A DNA stretch of 64,000 nucleotides, from assembly GCA_000231825.2 (NCBI GenBank), contig JH720402.1:1-64000 (forward strand). The letters run 5' to 3'. Shown in pieces: positions 36,419-48,176 of this stretch. The notes under the pieces were generated by a model. The model was not told the DNA's origin and did no database searches. It was given only the letters and a program-made list of their open reading frames with translations. This stretch comes from Tetrahymena elliotti 4EA (Eukaryota > Ciliophora > Oligohymenophorea > Hymenostomatida > Tetrahymenidae). Every line of letters starts with the position of its first letter. Position 1 is the first letter of the stretch. A program made the position numbers and the translations under genes.

Positions 36419-37984
36419 ATGGATAGCAATCAAAGCAGTTTAATAATTAAAAAAATTAATTCAAATAAAAGCACCAATTCAAATAAAGGTAATCAAATGA
36501 ATAATGAAGATGTTCCTTTAAACTAAATGGGATCAGAAGAATTAAAAAAAAATGTTTGGTAAGTCACTATTTCTTCTGTTTCTATTTCGCTTGGCATACT
36601 GCTTACAAATCTGCTCTTGTCTATCAATCTTATTTATGCTGGAAAGTTAAATGATACAAACATCCTCTCTGGTATAGGATTAGCTAATGTTATGATGAAT
36701 TGCTCAGGCGCTTACATGCTTTAAGGTTTAAACCAAGGATTTAGCTCTTTAGGAGCTAGAGCTTTTGGTGCTGGCTCTAAATAATTGCTTTATGATTATT
36801 TGTTTAAAGCATTCTTAACAATAATAAAAGTCACTTTATTCTTTGGTACATTTTTAATTTTTCAAGAAGAAATTCTACTTTTCTTGAATCAAGATGCTGA
36901 AGTAGCATATTTTGCTTATTTATATGGAGTTTAAATTTTGGTTGGAATGTTTTTTGCCTTTTTCTTTGACTGCTTTCGTAATTATTTAAATGCGATTGGA
37001 ATTTTTAACTCACCCATGTATGTTCAGTTCCTTACAGTAGGCTTTTAGTTGACCTTTTGCTATCTTTTTGTTGACATATTTGAATTAGGCCTTACAGGAA
37101 TATGCATGGCAACTAATTTAACATACTTTTGTTCACTTATATGTATTATTGCCTTGATGAAAAATATGAATGTTTTGCCTGATTTTAGCTAATTTAATTA
37201 GAAAAATCTACTCAAAGGATATAGCACTTACTGTAAATATGTATATCCTATTGCTCTACCAATGGTTGTAGATATTTTTTGCTTTGAAATAAATTCAATT
37301 CTTATAGGATCCATGTAAAATAAGGCATATTTTAGTGCTCATGTTATTTTGTGCAATATTGTATCTATTTTTTATTCTTTCCCTCTTGGTTTAGGAGCTG
37401 CTTTATGCACTTTAATATCAAATGCAGTAGGAATGAATAATAAACAAAGAGTAAAAAACCTTTACAAAATGTCCTACTTTTTTGGAGTATTTATTGGTAT
37501 CTTTTTCTTGTTTGTCTTCATCTTATATGATGTCAGTTTAGCTAATATATATACAACCGATATCTATACAGTTCTCAACTTCTAAGATATAGTATCTATT
37601 TACAGATTATTTGTCGTTTTTGATAATCTTTAGTGCTCGATGTAGGGTATTCTTAAAGGAGTTGGATTAGGAGATAAATGTTTAAAAATGTTCCTTTTTT
37701 GCTATTATGTTGTTGGAACACCACTAAGTTGTATTTTGGCATTTGCATTAGATTTTGAGCTTGTTGGATTTTGGATAGGATTTTGTATTGCTATAGCGTC
37801 TATATTCTACTCATAAGTCCATGTACTTCATAAACTAAATTGGGAAGAGTAAATAGAATCAGAATATAGTCATGTTTAGTAATAAAAAAATATGATAGAG
37901 CTTGTAGAAATTCACACAGATGAAGAAAATAATAACGATTTAAAATAAAATATTATCTCTCAAACCAAAAATGAAAATTATTGA
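36419..37984 (+). CDS. MATE family multidrug/solute antiporter
   Basis: Single exon, 521 residues. A ~45-residue polar N-terminus (Ser/Asn/Lys-rich) precedes about twelve hydrophobic segments, the first near residues 50-75 (SISLGILLTNLLLSINLIY). QGFSSLGARAFGAG at ~108-121 corresponds to the loop after TM2 in MATE proteins (GQAYGA in plant members), and GLGAALCTLISNAVG near residue 325 to the equivalent site in the second half. The ~40-residue hydrophilic tail is acidic. MATE carriers export organic cations, drugs or metabolites in exchange for H+ or Na+; the substrate cannot be told here. Length is normal for eukaryotic members. It is intron-free, unlike most neighbours. Confidence 0.88.
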
Positions 37985-39225
37985 AAAATTAACAAAAAAC
38001 ATATCTTTTAAGTAATAAATTTTAAAAACTTGATATTATAATTACTAAATCATTTTGTTTAATTTTTATATTTTATTTTTCATATTTTTATTCAAGAATT
38101 TATTAATCAATTCATTAGCCTAAACAAGCATTTCATTTTTTTTATAATTTAAGTAAAATTACTTTTTTTTTGGTTGATTTTAGAAATTTTAAAAAAATAA
38201 ATTTTAGTTATTAAATAATCTAATATTAATTTAAAAAATTATTTTTTATATTTTCTTGAATTGAATCAATACTAAATTATTCCATTTTTTTAACTAAATT
38301 CTAATTAATTTAAAACAATCAATAAAAGTAAAATTATTTTAGAGGAAAATTATAGAAATTCTTTATAAAACTGCCATTGATCTATAAATGAGCTAATTTT
38401 AATTACAAAAGTTAAAGGATATCATTTTTCAAGAATCAATAATAAATTGCCTAATTTTAACTAAATAATTATCTTATTTTAAAACATAAAAATTAAAATT
38501 CATAAAAGTTTTTTGAATTCTATTTATTTAAGATAGATAAACAAAAATTTATTATTAAAAATAACTATTTTTTATTATTGGAAAATATTTTACTGATCAA
38601 TAATGTTTTTTGATAATTTATTAGACAATTTTTTTAATACTTAATAAAATAAAATTAAAATATTTTTAAACAATTTAATATGAAGAATTAAATTAAATAA
38701 ATTAAAATTATTTAGCAAAATTTTATTTTATTTATGAATTTAGTAGTTTTTTATTGTAAATTAATTAAATTGACTTTAAAATATATTTTTTGGTGTTTTT
38801 AATTAATTGGATTAATTTTCCTAAGAAAAATGTATAAATTGTTTTTAATATAAATATTAATATCTAATTATTATTTGCAATAAGTAAAAAAAGTAGAAGA
38901 TTCTATATATTAAAGGTGTGTTATCTTGAATTTTTTATATGTATTTTGTTTTGAAAAAACCATTATTGAAATAAGTATTTGTTAAATGTAGCATTCATTG
39001 CTGATCCGATAAGATTTAGGATTTAAATTTGAAATTTAATTTAACAAATATATAGCAGTAGTATAGAGTAAAATAATTAAAAATCAAAAAAGTATATATA
39101 GCTTAAAGTATATTAAAATTCTTTATAAAACTTTCAACATTCAGGAAAGATTTTTATTCTACATTAAGACTTACACAACAACTTATACTAGGTCAGCAGT
39201 AATTCATATAAAATCATTTTGAATA
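37985..39225. other. AT-rich intergenic spacer
   Basis: 1.2 kb of some of the most AT-rich sequence in the window (about 10-15% GC), between two plus-strand genes. No exon, RNA gene or repeat is visible. It presumably holds the MATE 3' UTR and the EB1 promoter. Confidence 0.65.
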
Positions 39226-40628
39226 ATGTCTAAAAAACTCAATTTTGGCCCTATGGATGAGAAATGTTTCATTTCTCGCTCAGAACTATTATAATGGATT
39301 AACAATTTGTTACAAGTAAAATTTATATTATTATCTTTAGACAAACTATTTTTATATTTTCTTATACAATGATATTTACACTATCCATATTTCAAAAAGT
39401 ACTATTTATTTTTTTGTTTTTAAAAAGGTACAAGTAACTAAGGTAGAATAGTTGGGAAGCGGTAACATTTATTGCTAGCTTTTTGATGTTATTTATCCTG
39501 GAAAAATTCCTTTGAATAAATTAAAGTGGAAAGCTAAGCAAGAGTATGAATTTACTCATAATTTTAAATTGCTTTAAAAGGGCTTTGACACTGTCTAAGT
39601 AGCTAAAACCATACCTGTAATTGAAAAAAATTCATCATAATTTATCTAAATTTCATTTTTATTTTAACTAGATTGAAAAACTTGCAAAAGTAAAATACTA
39701 AGATAATTTAGAATTTGCCTAATGGATGAAAAGGTTTTTTGAATTGAACTGTAAAGATAAAGGAAAAGGCTATGAAGCTAAAAAAAGAAGAGGATTTTAA
39801 GAACCTGACTTAAGTTTTTGTGGAGGAGGAGTTCTACCTTAATATACTATGATATATGGTAATTTTAAAGACATGGAGAGAGAGATAGCAAAGTAAAAAG
39901 AAGAAGAAGAAAATGAAGAATAATAACAATAATAAATTTTATAGCAAGGGTTCTTAAAAGGCCAGTAAATTTAAACAAATAAATAACAATAAAAAAATAC
40001 ATAAAATTTGGATAAAGAAAATGTTAACAATATAAATGTAATCCCAAAAAAGTAATTAGAGCCTGCTTTGTAGAAGTTTTAGAAAAATAACAGTGACTTA
40101 AAACCTTTATAAAATTTATAAAACTCAGCTAAATCAGAATATAGTTAAAGTTAACAGCTAGTTTCACCATTTAACCCTGTTGTTTCATCATTCTTAATTA
40201 ATCAACCAAAAAAACTAGGTCAAGAGGAATCTAGTTAATAATCATAAAATAGTAACAACAATTTAGAGTGTCCTTTTTTCATGAATAATAACCAATTTAA
40301 TAAATACCCAACTTTAAATTTCTAAACAAATTAAAATAACCTTAACCTTCTCAAATAGCTTGAGTCAAAAGATGAGTATAGCAAAAACAAAACTCCTACA
40401 AATTCAGATAAGATTTTCAAGGAAAGTGATTCTGTTTTAAATTCATCAAGCTCAGCTTCTTCTTTGACCGACTCTAAAAGTCAGTCAAGTAGTAGATTGG
40501 CATTATATCAAACAGAATAAAAATTGCAATAAATAAAAACTATTTTTAATAAATAAAATATGGACTCAAACTTAGAAAAAGAGGATTTAATATAACTCTT
40601 AAACTAAATTAAATCTATTATTTCATGA
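39226..40628 (+). CDS. EB1-family microtubule plus-end binding protein
   Basis: Three exons, 39226-39315, 39428-39616 and 39672-40628, all phase 0, 411 residues. Residues ~17-135 are an EB1-type calponin-homology domain: SRSELLQWINNLLQ (human SRHDMLAWINESLQ), TKVEQLGSGNIYCQLFD, EFTHNFKLLQKGFD and IEKLAKVKYQDNLEFAQW align across their length. EB1 proteins track growing microtubule plus ends and recruit partners; in ciliates they also serve basal bodies and cilia. The remaining ~270 residues are Gln/Asn/Ser-rich with an acidic EEEENEE stretch. I see neither the EBH coiled coil (FYFxKLRxIE) nor a terminal EEY/F; only the last ~40 residues look helical. Typical EB1 is ~270 residues, so the tail is long and unusual. 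Confidence 0.88.
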
Positions 40629-42049
40629 AAATGATATGAATAAATTGCAACTTAACTATATATTTAATTTTCAGTTTATAATTTTGTACCTATATCTTAT
40701 AATTTACTAAATAAATAAATAATTACTAGCCATTTTTAGGTAAAAATTTATAAACATGTACTCCATCTCAACTTCTTTTTTAAGTTGAATCTGTTTTTTG
40801 TATTTAACATTCATATTAGATAGAGATCAAATTCAAAATTAAAAAATTTATAAAAAACATAATAATCTCTCTCTAATTTAAATCCTCAAATGAAAATCTC
40901 ATTAAAGAAAAATTAAAAAATAAACAGATACACCTTATTTTCTCACTCTAATATTTTACTGATTTTTGTAAAAAATTCAATAAATAATCTAATGGCCTTA
41001 ATTCAAAAAAAACTTTTTTTTGAGAAAAAAAGGTCTTAATTAAGGAGATTTTAGAGTATTTCATTAATGCAAAGATTAATTAGACAGTAATATCCTATAT
41101 GTAAATTGGAAGAACAGCTTTTATTAACAGTATAAATATAAGACATAAATAGAGCTTATAACCCTTTAAATTGAAAATTATTATTCTTAAATTTATCTTT
41201 TTTGTTTAAAATATATGTGTAAGTCTTTTTAATCTATTTAATCTTAATTTTTTTTATAAATCATCTCTCTCTACAACATAGATCCATAATCTTTTAATTT
41301 ATTTGGGCATTTCTTCCTATATTAATCTTTTACTTGATATTTGTTTTAGATTAAAGTGATGTCCTTGCTAACTAATTTTTCTTTTTAATCTAATTATTTG
41401 TTCAATAGTGATATTTCATCTTTACCTCTTTAGATTTATTTTACTTTTATTATTTAAACAAGTAAAATAAATAAAAAATTATCAAAATCAATTTTATTAT
41501 GCCCAACTTAAAAAATATTCTAATCACTTCTGTATTTTTTCTAATTTTTCAGAAAATTAAAAAATTAAACCAAAAATATTTTAAATAAAACTAATTTAAA
41601 TTTTCTTTTTTCATTACTATGATATAATTTTAAAATTGCTTAAAAAGAATTTAAGAGGAAAATAAAAATTAAAGTTATCTGAATTGAAAATATTTAATAA
41701 GTTATTTGCTTTTAATGAAAACCTTAATTGAAAAATGTAATATTTAAAGTAAAATCGAAGATATTTCAAATTTTATTTTAAATGACTTTCATTTAAAAAA
41801 ACACAAAAAATAAATCTCAATTATCTTCATTAATTTTTGAGAAACATTAAAAATCTAAGAAATAAATATTAATATTTTTATTCACAAAAGGAAGCCTGAT
41901 CAATATTTTAGGTATTCCTAAACAAATGATATTTATTTTCAATTAAAATTTTAAATGAAATTAAAGTTTAAGAGATAGATATTTTCAAGAATAAAAAGAT
42001 TGATAAAAAATAATCAAGATAGTCAAATATTTAATAGGATTTATTAAAT
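40629..42049. other. AT-rich intergenic spacer
   Basis: 1.4 kb between two plus-strand genes. The minus strand has a TGA-free frame of about 215 codons with an ATG at 41310 (stop 40768-40770), whose Ile/Phe/Lys/Leu-rich translation I judge to be chance. Small inverted repeats occur (CAACTT...AAGTTG near 40770; see 40996-41045). No other feature is seen. Confidence 0.5.
40996..41045. repeat. nested inverted repeat
   Basis: CCTTAATT at 40996-41003 is matched by AATTAAGG at 41038-41045. Inside is a CAAAAAAAA / TTTTTTTTG inverted repeat (41004-41022) around a single C. It could form a hairpin or cruciform; no function is evident. Confidence 0.4.
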
Positions 42050-43153
42050 ATGAATAATTAATAAAATATTGAGAACAATTTCAACAATAATACATTCATT
42101 CTTAAAATTCAAGAAACCCCTATCTCTGGATAATCCCAAACTGAACTAAGAGAATAACTTCTGAAAGAATATCATAATAGTACGTAAGATAAAACATATT
42201 TTGTTTAAAATAATTTGAAAGATTCAAATAGAACTTTATATTAAATTTCGGGAAATAGCTTCTTTGATGCTTTTTATGCTGCATACTGCTTGCATGGAGA
42301 TGTGATGATATCAGCTAATGATATTTGGCTAACTATATGTATTAAATTTGGAATGTAAATAAATTAAAACCCGGAGAAATACAGAAATCTTTTTGTTAAC
42401 CACTAAGGGAAAAAATAAATTGAAATTCTGTTAAATGGAAATTATGATGAATGGATTAATTTTCCTTGCTAATAAAACAGATGGGATATTGCCATGGAGT
42501 TATTTAGCTAAGAAATTGAGCTAAATACTACAGGAAATATAGCTAATTTGATGAAAAATGATTTTTCTTCTTCTAATTGGATTGAATTGGCTTCATCTAA
42601 TATCTGTCTTATGTCTTCAATGAAAAATTATTTTGATTATGAAATGGATTTGTGTGGGTGTGGAATTCAAAATGTACATTTTGTTGGTGGTATTGAAGAC
42701 TTTGAATATCTAAAAACAAAAATCACTAATTTGAAATAAAATTATTAGCTAAACTAGATGTTTAAAAATTATTTAGAAAACATATTGAAAACCATCAATA
42801 CATTTATTGATCATATGAAAAATCCAAGTAATCCAGATATTCCTAAATTTTGGAACAATATCTTTCAAGAAATGACAGTACCATTAATTGGTCCTTCTGG
42901 TTTTGATATCATAGGGGAATAAAAGGCCTATACAGGTTGGTTTAAGCATTTCTTTGATCTGCATGAAATTTAAAAAAACGATGTACCTTAATTTGCTTCA
43001 TAAGCACCAGTGAAAGCTACTCATGAAATCAATAAAAAATCATACAATTTAGAATTTTTAACTAAAATGGAAGGTATCGAAGAATTTGAGCCTTACATTT
43101 TCCGTCCTAATATAGTAATTAGTGTTTAGGAAGAAACTTAGAAGGTTTAATGA
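42050..43153 (+). CDS. DUF4419 family protein
   Basis: Single exon, 367 residues. From ~residue 70 it follows the DUF4419 pattern: SFFDAFYAAYCLHGDVMISA, NDIWLTICIKFGMQIN, LFVNHQGKKQIEI, a segment with MKNDFSSSNWIELAS, LMSSMKNYFDYEMDLCGCGI followed by NVHFVGGIEDFEYLKTKI, and later PKFWNNIFQEM and YTGWFKHFFDL. The family is widespread in fungi, protists and some bacteria and its function is not established; it is usually a soluble protein of 350-450 residues, as here. The first ~65 residues are Asn/Gln-rich linker. No membrane span or signal peptide is seen. Confidence in the family is high; no role can be inferred from the neighbours. Confidence 0.85.
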
Positions 43154-44020
43154 TAATATTAATGATTTTCTAATCAATTTTTGTTTGTTTTTATTCTTTT
43201 TTAATATTTCATCAGTTTTTTTAATATTAGTAATTGACAAAAAAAATTTAATATGTATTTTTTAGTTTTTTAAAAGATTTACTTTTTAAAATAATTTATC
43301 AAATAAAAATAATCTGCCATCTTTAGAATAGATCAAATAGAAAAAAATACAGAAGTTAAGGAATAGATTCAAAAAAAGTATTTAAAATAATAAACAGAAT
43401 TTTAGTATTTTTCATCATAATTCAGTCAAAATAAAGAAATTATCTTGCTCTAAATTAAATTCTTTGAAATTACTATTGGATCAAAATTAAAGTTTTTTAT
43501 TTAAATATATTAACAAATCGCTTCACTCAAATTAGAATTATAAAACAATTTTAATAACATTTATTTTAGTTTTAAATTACATGACTCTTCTTAACTTAAT
43601 TTATTTTCGATATTTAAAAAATCAAAGGATAGAAAATGTTTAAATAATTTTAAAAATGAATTGTCTACTAATAATAATTACAACTCACAGTTGATAGCAT
43701 TAAGTTTTTAACATAAAAAATATTAAATATGTATAAATTTTCTGAAAACAGTAGATAATTTATGTTAAAAGATGCAATCAATATCTTTTATATTTATATA
43801 TTTTTTTTTTAAGAAAATAGTTTTTAAAAATAAAAATATTTTTTTTTTAAAAGAATTTTTTTATTAGAATAATTTGTCTAGCAATTATCATTGAAAAAAA
43901 GCCTTGATTTATAAGCATATCTTAAAAATAATATTTAATTAATTAATTATTAGTTTTTGATAAAGTTAGTAAGATTTGATAGAATTTGATAGATTAGAAA
44001 AAAGAAGACAAGAGTTAAAA
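43154..44020. other. AT-rich intergenic spacer
   Basis: 0.87 kb with no exon seen. An in-frame TGA at 43958-43960 lies upstream of the next start, with no ATG between, which fixes that start. Confidence 0.6.
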
Positions 44021-46925
44021 ATGATTAGCTTGAAATAGGAGAAATTATTTGTTAATTTATTTTATTTGGATAGATAGCAGCTTATTGAGGATAATGTAAT
44101 TACAGAGGATGATTTTTTTTTCAAACAAGGAAATGAGGACTCATTGAATCTCTATTTATCTCTAGCACTTTTGACATCTTGCAATTTTCTTCCAGCTGAA
44201 ATGGTTGTTGATTTTATGTATGAAATAATAGAAGATAATTTTATACTGGATAAAACAGACATTATGCAATTAATTAAATTCATAAGATAAATTGGTGAAT
44301 TTTCTCTCCATGAATAAGATTTTATACATGTTGAGTAAATAATATAAGTGCTTTTTAACAAAAAAAAGATTCCAATTTACCAATCGAGTTTTATGTTGCC
44401 AACACTCTCACTTTAGAAAGCAAAGAATAAAGCTTTAGAGCTAATAGATATGATGTATACACATTTATCAAGTAATTTGTTATTTTAGGAATAAATTAAA
44501 TATACTTTAGAAGCTTATATTCAAATACTTTTTATGCAATTAAAAATAACTCACATTTTTCTTACTAATAATAGAATATAGTTAACCTGAATTAAATTCT
44601 TCTTAGAGTAATTTGATGTCTAGTTACTCTCACAGCTTATCAAGCTAAATCTAAAAAAAATAAAAAAATTTTTTATCCTTTAACTTTAAGGTATACTAAA
44701 TGAAGAATAAAAATAATAATAATGATGATAACGATAAAAATGAAAATCAGCTTATTGTTAACTTTCCTAGCATTCTTGATGGAATATTTGAAAGAAATAT
44801 TATTTTGCAACTATTTCCTGATGAAAGTAAAAGCTTAATGAAATTTCCTAAGAAAATAGGAAAAATTGAGGGGCGATTTAGAAATATCTAGCTTCCAATG
44901 GCTTATAGATAATTTGTAGATGAAGGTAATTACAAAAAAAGTGATTAATAAAATATAGAAGCTAATTAAGGCAATATTGAATAAGTAAATAATGTTGACG
45001 TGAATCAAAATTATAATGCAGAAGAATAAAACAATGAAGAAGAAGAAGAAGAACAAAAACAGAATTAATAAAATAAAAATAATGTAAACCCAAATAATAA
45101 AATTCCTAACTAATTTCCCTAAAAGCCTTCTGACTATAGAGATGAACAAAGGGTTTAGGTCATTATAAGAGATTAAAGTTAAGAAAAAAAAGAGCAAGAT
45201 AAAGAACTCAAATCTTAATTTCAAAACAAGCAAGAATCAATTATTTAGTATCAATCTGCAATAATTATGAAACAAAAAAGTGAAAAACCTTCTAAATAAT
45301 CTGATTAAGGTCTGACTGATGCACAAATTCAATAAATGAAAAGTTCTAATTTAAAAAATGTTCAGCCAATTTAGAGATTTAGCATTTAACCTAAAATCTA
45401 AATGGAAGAGAGAAAGAGTTAAGAGCCTGTAAATCAGTAAGAACAATCATCAAAATAGAATGCAGAAGAAATTAATGAAATAAAATAAAGTAAGTTTTTT
45501 AAAATTTTGATTGAATGAAAGATTAAGAATATTTTTTAAAAAGATGATAACTATTATAGCCACTCACATGAATCTTCAAAATGGAAGACTTTAAATTTAG
45601 ATGAGTGTATAGATTATTACAATAGATAAATGAAATTAGAATAGTAAATGGATAGTTAATTGATACTAAATAAAAGAGAGTTAGAAAGAATTTTGAATTA
45701 AGTATGGGATAATATCTATGACATTACCTTTAGAGCTATTTATTTTACATATTTAATAAACTAATAACAAACTGAAGAGCTCAAATAGTATTGTGAGTAT
45801 TATATCTTGTAATGCTATTTAAAATTAAGAGACAGATAAGAAAAGAAATTCTTTTAAAACTGTTAAAATATGGTTTATGTTGTTATCTTACTTCTTTTAG
45901 TTTTCAAAAATGAAAATTTCTATAAACTATTTATTGGTGCTGTCTTATGCTAGATAGAAGGTCTTTTGGATGATCAGGCATATCATTTCAACTATCATTA
46001 ATTAAATCCTAATTAATAGGAGAAGTTTTTAGTCTTTTAAATGCTTATTCTTTTTGATAATCCTAAGTATTTCTACAATCTATTTAGCTATAGAGATAAT
46101 TTTTTGCTAAAATCAATGAAAACATACATGTATTCTTGCTATAATTTAAAAATAAACATACAAAATGAGTTAAAAATTTTGTTCAATTTTAAAAATTCCG
46201 GAGAACAAAATTAATTTTAAAAATAAAAAATTTGTCAAGACTATTTCAAACTGATAAAGATAAGTCAACATGAGGAATTAGCTTATTACTTATTAACTAT
46301 TTAACTAATTTCTAATCATTAAAGTATAATTGACCTTGAAAAGCAAATAGATAGAATTCCTTAAAATTAAACAAACTAATCTAAAAAAGATGAAGACATT
46401 ATTATAATTGAAAGTGGATATACTGATAATATAAAGTAAATTAAAGTACTTTATGATGAAATATATTAGAAGGTGAACTTTGAATTCATTCCAAATATCC
46501 AAAATATAAGTACAGTCAACTTGAGAGCTGAACTTAATTAAAAAATAGACAATTAAATCTATAACCAGCTTATTTTAGATCCATCTGATTATCTAAAATA
46601 GCTTAAGCTCTACCAAACATATAACTGTCCTAACTTCTCTCTTAGATATTTACCTGTTGATGTTTTTGGCTTCAAAATGACAAACTCTTTGTTAGAAGTT
46701 GTCTAGATACTTAAACAAGCAGATTAAGGCTCAAAAGAAGAACAACAAAAATTAAACAAAGATGCACAAATATTGTATTAATAAAATTTTGGTTCTAATA
46801 CCAACTTAATTATTTAAAAATTGAAAAACTATCATGATAGAGTTGGCTGTGAAGAATTAAAAAACAAATACTTCCCTGTATTATTTTTTGAATTCTATGA
46901 ATAAGAATTTAAAAAAAATAGCTGA
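44021..46925 (+). CDS. hypothetical 915-residue protein
   Basis: Three exons, 44021-44471, 44575-45489 and 45544-46925, with introns of 103 and 54 nt that restore the frame exactly. I do not recognise the family. Residues 1-150 are helical and Leu-rich (LYLSLALLTSCNFLPAEMVV). Residues ~200-460 are charged and low-complexity, with an EEEEEEQKQ run and many Gln/Asn. Residues ~460-915 look like a folded, mostly helical domain rich in Tyr, Phe and Leu (FRAIYFTYLINQQQTEEL; QKMLILF-type helices), with one hydrophobic stretch MVYVVILLLLVF near residue 555 that could be buried or membrane-associated. The last part includes SLRYLPVDVFGFKMTNSLLE. Within exon 2 the stretch at 44640-44700 reads poorly and might hide a further small intron. 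Probably ciliate-specific. Confidence 0.7.
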
Positions 46926-48176
46926 TCAACAGAATCAAAGAACTTAAAATATAACTTTAAAAATAAAAGATAAAATTAAATTAAAAATTTCATTTAACCA
47001 ATTTTAATATTTACTCAATAGTATTTTTATAAATTTTTTTATTGTATTATTTTTAAGATTTATTTTTTTATTTCTTATCCATTCTAAACAATACAAGTAT
47101 ATTTCTTAATATTAATATTAAAAATTTTAGCAAGCAGATATTTTCCATTCCTTAGTTTACTTTTTATTTTTGTTATCGCTTTTAATTAAGTAAGGAATTT
47201 AAAAGACACTTTAATTTGTTTTTTAAGCTGATTTTATGTTTTTAAACTCAAATTTACCATATTTACATAAATATTATCCTTATATTTTACTTACTAAAAT
47301 ATTATTAAAGAGTTAAATAATAAAACCAAACAAAAAAATAGTAATCCAACTTATTTCATTAAATTTCTATCATAAAAAAATTTATTTTATTTTTATTGAA
47401 AACCTTAAGATCAAAGCAGGTATTCTTTAAAAACCACAAAAAGTAATCTTTTTAAACAAAGTAAAATGTATCTCTTAAGACTACTAATGATTTTATGAAA
47501 AATTATTCTTAAATACTATTCAAAAAAAAATCATTTCATTCAAGGCTTAAATACAAAATTCACGTTTCTCCCAAACTAATTTTATAATTAAGAAAAGGTT
47601 TTTATTTTTTTTGTAATTTACTTCAAATAATAACAAATATTTTATTCATAATTGCCCTTTAATATCTAATTTTTATTTTATTTCTAATATCATTTAAAAT
47701 AATTTAAGAGTTTTTATGACTGTAAAACATTATTTTGAATAACATTTTTACCTTTTTAATATGTGGAATTAAATTTTAGATTTTAAAAAAAGAAATTGAT
47801 TGTGAATTAAAATTTGAAAATCTTTATAAATAATTTCAAAACTTCCCCACCATCTAATTTTTGATTTAGTTAGTTATTATTTATATTCAGTTTTAAGACA
47901 GTTTCGAAACCTAAATAAATATGTGTTAGTTTTTTAGTTCATAAAATTAATAAATTAAAATCCCTTAACTAATAAATTTTATAAGATTAAGCAGTAAATA
48001 TTATATATATCCTATTGTAGGCCTAAAAGTAGAGAAAATAAAAAACTTTTTAGCTAGTTAGTTTAGTAAATAGCACTCCAAAACAAACAAACAAACGCCT
48101 TTTTTAGAAAGCTCCATTAAATATAAATAAAGATATACTTTTAAGAAATTAGAATTGATTATAAAACAAAAGAGAA
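46926..48176. other. AT-rich intergenic spacer
   Basis: 1.25 kb between two plus-strand genes. No coding or RNA feature is seen. A CAAA tetranucleotide run (AAACAAACAAACAAACG) occurs near 48082-48098, about 80 nt before the CFAP65 start. Confidence 0.6.

Noticed and set aside
40768..41310. 180-codon minus-strand open frame (code 6) between EB1 and the DUF4419 gene
   Set aside because: Composition (about 20% GC) is between spacer and coding, and the Ile/Phe/Lys/Leu-rich translation is what spacer gives. With TGA as the only stop, open stretches of 200 codons are expected many times by chance in this much spacer.
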